A DNA stretch of 64,000 bases from RGIG8775 sp045612185 (GTDB taxonomy: Bacteria > Bacillota > Clostridia > Oscillospirales > CAG-272), in assembly GCA_045612185.1 (NCBI GenBank), contig JAZKYO010000045.1, positions 1-64,000 of the forward strand, written 5' to 3'. Positions 59,415 through 64,000 of the stretch are shown piece by piece. The translations under genes were made by a program, and so were the position numbers. Below the pieces are notes generated by a model. That model was given only the letters and a program-made list of their open reading frames with translations. It was not told the DNA's origin and did no database searches. The stretch's first letter is position 1. Every line of letters begins with the position of its first letter.

Positions 59415-60344
59415 ATGATAAATTCAAAAAACAGTTTAAAAACTCTCATGCTCGCCCTTTTGGTAATGGCGCTTTGGGGCTCGCTTTTCCCCATGATAAA
59501 AATAGGATACGCATCATTCAGCATTGCGTCATCAGACATTCCCACAATTATACTTTTTGCGGGAATGAGATTTACATTCAGCGGAATTATTCTCATCGCT
59601 ATTTTCTCTGCCAAATCTAAAAGCTTTGCCGTGCCAAAGCGGTGCGAGATATTGCCGATACTCCTTGGCGCGCTTGTAACAATAATCCTGCACTACATCT
59701 TTACCTATCTTGCACTTTCAATCGGAGAGGGCTCAAAGACCGCAATAGTAAAGCAGATATGCTTTCTTTTCCTCAGCTGCTTTGCCTTTCTGTTTGACAA
59801 GAGCGACAAGTTTACGGTCAATAAAGTTATAGCCGCAATTTTTGGATTTGCGGGAATAATTGCCACGGCATACGACGGAACGGCAATTGTATTTATGCTT
59901 GGCGACATTTTGCTTCTTTTAGCTTCAGCTTGCTCGGCGGCGGGAACTGTAATTTCAAAAAAAGCAACGCAAATTGTAGCACCTATGAAATTTGTAGCTT
60001 ACTCCCAGTTCTTTGGCGGTGTATTTCTTCTTGCCATAGGATTGATACTTGGCGGAAGAATAACACACGTTGACGCAAAATCAATCGGAGTATTTCTCTA
60101 CATATGCGCGGCATCAATAACGGCATACACGCTTTGGAATATGCTCCTTAAGAGCGAAAGTGTGTCAAAGCTTTCGATAATAAAATTCACAGAACCGCTG
60201 TTTGCCGTCATATTCTCGGGTATGATCTTGGGCGAGGATATTTTCAAGCTCTCCTACCTCGTTGCCCTCGTTCTGCTGCTTTTGGCGTTACTCACGGAAA
60301 ACGGCGTTTGGAAGCCCATTCGAAAAAAGGAGAACAAGAAATGA
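59415..60344 (+). CDS. EamA/DMT-superfamily membrane transporter
   Basis: 309 residues, ten predicted transmembrane segments in two EamA repeats; MALWGSLFPMIKIGY and FTEPLFAVIFSGMILGEDIF are typical repeat motifs. Probably moves the metabolite linked to the GRE2/lactonase pathway. No clear ribosome site, but it follows the lactonase by 6 nt and is probably translated by coupling. Overlaps the next gene by 4 nt (ATGA). It is not close in sequence to the DMT transporter at 23729. Confidence 0.85.
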   Translation: MINSKNSLKTLMLALLVMALWGSLFPMIKIGYASFSIASSDIPTIILFAGMRFTFSGIILIAIFSAKSKSFAVPKRCEILPILLGALVTIILHYIFTYLALSIGEGSKTAIVKQICFLFLSCFAFLFDKSDKFTVNKVIAAIFGFAGIIATAYDGTAIVFMLGDILLLLASACSAAGTVISKKATQIVAPMKFVAYSQFFGGVFLLAIGLILGGRITHVDAKSIGVFLYICAASITAYTLWNMLLKSESVSKLSIIKFTEPLFAVIFSGMILGEDIFKLSYLVALVLLLLALLTENGVWKPIRKKENKK

Positions 60345-60982
60345 AAAAGGTTTTATTGATAGGAGATTCCATTCGTCAAGGCTACGACAAATACGTGAAG
60401 CAGGTGCTTGCCGATTCCTGCGAGGTGTATTATCCCAAAGAAAATTGTCGATTTGCTCAGTTTGTCCTCCGTCATTTATCCGATTGGAAGAGGGAACTGA
60501 ATCTCGGTGACGACGTGGATGCGGTTCACTGGAACACGGGACTTTGGGACACTCTCGTTCAATACGGGGACGGATGTCTAACACCCCCTGAGGTGTATGA
60601 AGCTTTCATCGATAGGATCTGCCGCAGAATCCGCGTGCTTTTTCCAAACGCTAAGGTCATCTTCGCCACCTCTACTCCCGTTGTGGAAAGCCGCTTCCCC
60701 AACCCCGCTGTTTCCCACAGAAAAAACAGAGACATCGAAAAATATAACGAGATCGCCGCGAATATTGCAAAGAAATACGGCTTTTTCGTCAACGACCTGT
60801 ACGCCGCCGTCAAAGATGTGCCCGAGGATTATTATTCCGATATGACGCACTTATACACCCCCGAGGGCACCCGCATTCTTACAAGCGCGGTACTGCGCTC
60901 CATTTGCTCTGCCCTTGAGCTTGACACCGTCGAATTTACCATCTCGGATTATCAGGCGATCAAAGACGTTTTGGGTCTTTGA
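60341..60982 (+). CDS. SGNH/GDSL hydrolase
   Basis: 213 residues. Nucleophile block VLLIGDSIRQGY, then AVHWNTGLWDT (oxyanion block with Asn-x-Gly-x-Trp), and DMTHLYTPEGTRIL (DxxH). Probably an esterase that deacetylates sugars in the cytoplasm. ATG 60341 overlaps the transporter stop; the earlier in-frame start at 60308 lies inside that gene. Last gene of the operon. No obvious terminator; a strong promoter for the next gene lies at 61080. Confidence 0.85.
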   Translation: MKKVLLIGDSIRQGYDKYVKQVLADSCEVYYPKENCRFAQFVLRHLSDWKRELNLGDDVDAVHWNTGLWDTLVQYGDGCLTPPEVYEAFIDRICRRIRVLFPNAKVIFATSTPVVESRFPNPAVSHRKNRDIEKYNEIAANIAKKYGFFVNDLYAAVKDVPEDYYSDMTHLYTPEGTRILTSAVLRSICSALELDTVEFTISDYQAIKDVLGL

Positions 60983-61079
60983 GAGCTTTTGCCAAACCAA
61001 CCCGGAAGCCTACAAGTTGATTCTTGCAAAACAACCGGCACAAACTGACTTAAAAAAAGCAAAAAGGCTCTCTTTTTGC

Positions 61080-61108
61080 TTGACAAGCATTCAATATAAG
61101 TGTATAAT
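61080..61108 (+). promoter_or_regulatory. Consensus promoter of the 61194-63948 operon
   Basis: TTGACA (61080-61085), 17-bp spacer, TATAAT (61103-61108): a perfect consensus pair. A leader of about 85 nt follows with no evident riboswitch. Confidence 0.85.
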
Positions 61109-61193
61109 AGTTGACACAGTCGGGCACATAGTAACCGCATATATTTTACGATACCCGATACCGATTGGTCAACAATGGTAAGGAGCTTAAATT

Positions 61194-62078
61194 ATGACTT
61201 TTGAAAAATACGGAACCTCGCCCGTTTTCGGAAACGCCGATACAGGCACCGTGTTCGACGGCTACGTCTGGGTGGATGGCGGAAGATACAGAATGGACTT
61301 CTCCTGGCGCGGAAAAAAGGCGTGCGCCGTAACCTTCAGCGACGACGGGATCCATTGGAGCGAGCCTGTCATCACCCTTGCCAACGATCTCGCAACGGGT
61401 TGGGAGGACGATCTGAACAGAAACTGCGTACTGAAGGTAGGAGACGTATACAAAATGTGGTACACCGGGCAGGCGCGCGGTTACAGTTACATCGGTTATG
61501 CGGAGAGCAGTGACGGAATACACTTTGAGCGCCGGTCCACCGAGCCGATCATAATTCCCGAACTGCCCTGGGAGCGTGAGTCTGTAATGAACCCCTGCGT
61601 TTTATTTGAGAACGGCGTATACCGTATGTGGTATTCTGCGGGCGAAACTTACGAGCCTAACGTAAACGCATACGCTGAGAGCGTCGACGGTATCCATTGG
61701 ATAAAGAGCCGTATAAACCCCATTTTCACAAAAAACAAACATAACGTATACGAGCAGAACCGTGTTGGAGGTTGCCACGTCATTCACACGGAGGATATGG
61801 GATATCTTATGTTCTATATAGGCTATGAGGACATTAACACGGCTCGCATCTGCGTGGCGAGAAGCAAGGATGGTATTCGGGGCTGGGAGCGTTCCTCTCT
61901 CAATCCCCTTATCGAGCCTACCGCGGGAAGTTGGGACAGTGAAGCGACCTACAAGCCTACGGTGGTGTGGAACGAAAAGGACGGAAAATGGATGCTTTGG
62001 TATAACGGCAGGACGGAAAACAGAGAATATATGGGCTATGCCTACCGAAACGGTAGAGATCTTTTTCCCGAAACGTAG
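61194..62078 (+). CDS. Five-bladed-propeller glycosidase-like protein (GH43/GH130/GH32 superfamily)
   Basis: 294 residues built of propeller repeats with SxDGIHW/F signatures: FSDDGIHWSEP, ESSDGIHFERRS, ESVDGIHWIKSR, RSKDGIRGWERS, and repeated YxMWYxG strands. The family has three acidic catalytic residues; candidates are Asp in VFDGYVW, Asp in EDDLNRNCV and Glu in WERESVMNP. Cleaves or phosphorolyses arabino-, fructo- or manno-oligosaccharides; the type cannot be chosen. No signal peptide. AAGGAG precedes the ATG. Confidence 0.65.
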   Translation: MTFEKYGTSPVFGNADTGTVFDGYVWVDGGRYRMDFSWRGKKACAVTFSDDGIHWSEPVITLANDLATGWEDDLNRNCVLKVGDVYKMWYTGQARGYSYIGYAESSDGIHFERRSTEPIIIPELPWERESVMNPCVLFENGVYRMWYSAGETYEPNVNAYAESVDGIHWIKSRINPIFTKNKHNVYEQNRVGGCHVIHTEDMGYLMFYIGYEDINTARICVARSKDGIRGWERSSLNPLIEPTAGSWDSEATYKPTVVWNEKDGKWMLWYNGRTENREYMGYAYRNGRDLFPET

Positions 62079-62100
62079 GTTTAAAAAGAAAGGAACAGAC

Positions 62101-63948
62101 ATGGAATTTATTTTAGGATGCAATTATTGGGCATCAAACGCCGGTGCCGATATGTGGCGTGATTTTGATATTGAGTGCATTGACAAGGACGTCCAGATCC
62201 TCAGTGACTACGGCGTAAAGTATATGAGAGTGTTTCCCAACTGGCGGGATTTTCAACCCGTAGAGCCTGTTTTGGGTGGCGGCGGTGTTCTTTTGGGATA
62301 TACAATAAAGGAACAGCCTATACCCGATAATCCGTATTATCTTGACACCGAGATGCTTGATAAATTTTCCTTGTTTCTCGACGTTTGTAAAAAGTACAAC
62401 ATCAAGATTATTGTGGGGCTTATTACAGGCTGGATGAGCGGAAGGCTTTTTGTTCCTCCCGCTTTGTACGGAAAAAACGTGATCTCATCGCTTACGGCGC
62501 AGTACTTTGAACAGCTTTTTATAAAGGGCTTTATCGAGCGCTTCATTGACAGAGAGGAAATTTATGCGTGGGATCTCGGAAACGAGTGCAACTGTACGGG
62601 CGGTGCCGAAAACCGCTGGGAAATCGCAAGCTGGGTTGCAATGATGACAAACGCCATAAAAGCCGCCGACAGCAGCCGCCCCGTGATTTCGGGTATGCAC
62701 GAGCTTTATGTGGCGCAGAAAAAATGGACGATTGCCGACCAAGGGCTTTACGTGGATATGCTTACTACCCACCCATATCCGTTCTGGTGTCAGCATACAG
62801 GCATTGACGAAACTCTGTCTTTAAGAACAACCATGCACGCCACCGCGCAAACAAAGCTTTATGCCGAAATCGGCGGAAAGCCCTGCCTTGCCGAGGAGAT
62901 AGGAACTATGGGACCTTCGATTTGCAGTGAAGAAAAGGCGGCAGACTTTTTGAGAGTGAATATGTTTTCTTTGTGGGCTAACGGCGCCGGCGGAGTAATG
63001 TGGTGGTGCGCCCACGACCAGAATGAGCTTGAAAGCAACCCCTACAGCTATCAGATGGTTGAAAGGGAACTTGGTATGCTTTACAATGACCGCACACCCA
63101 AGCCCGTGCTAGGGGAAATGAAGAAATTCTCCTCTTGGATTGACAAACTTGATTTCAAGCTGCCTGCGGCACAGACCGATGCGGTTTGCCTGCTGACACG
63201 AGACCAAAACCACTGGGGCGTGGCTTACATGACCCACATACTTTGCAAAAAGGTGGGGCTTAACTGCAGATTTGCTTATGCCGATAATCGACTTCCCGAC
63301 TCAAAGCTTTACATAATGCCCTCAATAAGCGGTATTCAGATCATGCCCAAGAGCAGATACGACGAGCTGAAAAAGAGGGTTCGCGAGGGCGCTGATCTGT
63401 ACATATCCTGCGGCAATGCGGTGTTAAGCGAATTTGAGGAGCTTACGGGGCTTAAGGTGATGGATTCCTATACGTGTAACGAATCCTTTAATGCGCAGAT
63501 AGGTGACGAAAGTATCGCCTTTTCCCGTCCGAGAACTGTGACTGTCAAGCCTGTTTCTGCTGAGGTACTTGCATACGACAGCAATAATAATCCTTTTGTT
63601 TCGGTAAACAAATACGGTAAGGGCAGAGTGTTTTTTGTAAACGCACCGATTGAAGGTAATCTCATTGAAAAGCACAACGCATTTGACGGCAATACGCATG
63701 TTGTGTACCGCAAAATTTTTGCGGATCACATAAATAATTACCCCGTAGAGCTTTCAAACAAGGATATTGTATTTACCTATCATCCCGTAAAGGACGGCGG
63801 ATACGTTGTGGCGCTTAACCACTATGACGAGGAAAAGGAATTTGCCCTTAAGCTTAGTGACGGCTATTCGGTAGATAAGATCTATCACGGCGATACGCGG
63901 AAAATCAATCCCTTTGACGCTTGCGTGTTCAAAATAGTAAGAAAGTAA
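62101..63948 (+). CDS. GH5-like clan GH-A glycosidase with GH42-type C-terminal domains
   Basis: 615 residues. A TIM barrel (about 1-370) starts CNYWASNAGADMWRDFDI; Glu162 in DLGNECN is the likely acid/base and Glu266 in LAEEIGTMG the nucleophile. A Rossmann-like domain follows (about 385-500, AVCLLTRDQNHWGVAYMTHI, ADLYISCGNAVLSEFEE), like the trimerisation domain of GH42 enzymes, then a beta tail. No signal peptide: cytoplasmic. Family may be GH5-like or a mannosidase-type neighbour (e.g. GH164). AAAGGAAC precedes the ATG at 62101; an in-frame extension upstream into the 61194 gene is rejected. A truncated copy of its first 72 codons stands at 56034. Confidence 0.75.
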   Translation: MEFILGCNYWASNAGADMWRDFDIECIDKDVQILSDYGVKYMRVFPNWRDFQPVEPVLGGGGVLLGYTIKEQPIPDNPYYLDTEMLDKFSLFLDVCKKYNIKIIVGLITGWMSGRLFVPPALYGKNVISSLTAQYFEQLFIKGFIERFIDREEIYAWDLGNECNCTGGAENRWEIASWVAMMTNAIKAADSSRPVISGMHELYVAQKKWTIADQGLYVDMLTTHPYPFWCQHTGIDETLSLRTTMHATAQTKLYAEIGGKPCLAEEIGTMGPSICSEEKAADFLRVNMFSLWANGAGGVMWWCAHDQNELESNPYSYQMVERELGMLYNDRTPKPVLGEMKKFSSWIDKLDFKLPAAQTDAVCLLTRDQNHWGVAYMTHILCKKVGLNCRFAYADNRLPDSKLYIMPSISGIQIMPKSRYDELKKRVREGADLYISCGNAVLSEFEELTGLKVMDSYTCNESFNAQIGDESIAFSRPRTVTVKPVSAEVLAYDSNNNPFVSVNKYGKGRVFFVNAPIEGNLIEKHNAFDGNTHVVYRKIFADHINNYPVELSNKDIVFTYHPVKDGGYVVALNHYDEEKEFALKLSDGYSVDKIYHGDTRKINPFDACVFKIVRK

Positions 63949-64000
63949 TTATAGCACCGAAGAGCGGTCACGTGACCGCTCTTCTTTTATGCTTTGTTTT
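63949..64000. repeat. Dispersed intergenic repeat, copy R9 (cut by window), with terminator
   Basis: TTATAGCACCGAAGAGCG, shared with R1 and R2, then a 26-nt perfect palindrome (63959-63984) and a T run: terminator of the 61194 operon. The stem GCGGTCAC/GTGACCGC differs from other copies by paired changes. Confidence 0.8.

Noticed and set aside
61109..61193. Possible riboswitch in the leader of the 61194 gene
   Set aside because: Only a weak TTGAC/GTCAA pairing; no match to a known aptamer pattern.

Overview
The window looks like a chromosome segment of an uncultured gut or rumen type Clostridia (Bacillota). The evidence is strong AGGAGG-type ribosome sites with many GTG and TTG starts, TTGACA/TATAAT promoters, Clostridia-type serine recombinase and DUF4314 cassettes, an IS1182-type transposase remnant, many AraC regulators, and moderate G+C by eye. 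I see no rRNA genes, complete tRNA genes or CRISPR array. The assignment is from gene style and not from any database match.

Layout. 1-1067: end of a serine recombinase, a tRNA-Pro 3' half with its terminator (an integration scar), and debris. 1068-8112: sialate O-acetylesterase-like enzyme, AraC regulator, GH99-like protein and a large DNRLRE/agarase-like lipoprotein. 8113-14137: decayed AraC gene, a 1738-residue LamG plus endonuclease/exonuclease/phosphatase protein and a decayed lipoprotein. 14138-20750: two copies of a three-ORF recombinase-derived cassette with a structured RNA, flanking a second DNRLRE/agarase-like enzyme. 20754-28256: DUF6809-like remnant, AraC/MupG pair, and a beta-lactamase-fold/Gfo-Idh-MocA/DMT operon with its AraC gene. 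28261-34975: IS1182 remnant, GH36, AraC with glycyl radical enzyme 1, and GH debris. 35057-41287: IclR regulator, fold-back element, and a beta-mannan operon (GH113-like, mannonate dehydratase, GH2). 41535-46879: DNRLRE fragment, third DNRLRE/agarase-like enzyme, GH32, fructokinase. 47840-51829: amidohydrolase and GH106-like protein. 52267-64000: SGNH esterase, AraC, (alpha/alpha)6 glycosidase-like protein, glycyl radical enzyme 2, SMP-30 lactonase, DMT transporter, SGNH hydrolase, five-bladed-propeller glycosidase and a GH5-like enzyme.

The segment reads as an accessory archive of small polysaccharide-utilisation loci, each with its own AraC or IclR regulator and often a divergent promoter. 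Exported multidomain proteins would bind and cut polymers; cytoplasmic glycosidases, esterases, a dehydratase, a kinase and two glycyl radical enzymes would process the pieces. No ABC, PTS or SusCD sugar importer and no radical-SAM activase is present, so the loci depend on genes elsewhere.

The most unusual content lies between the enzymes: at least nine dispersed intergenic repeats carrying covarying terminators and two kinds of folded RNA module; the duplicated cassette whose ORFs diverge mostly at synonymous positions; a fold-back element of about 280 bp; and two pairs of promoters with identical operator-to-promoter spacing that expose AraC regulons and a promoter-capture junction.
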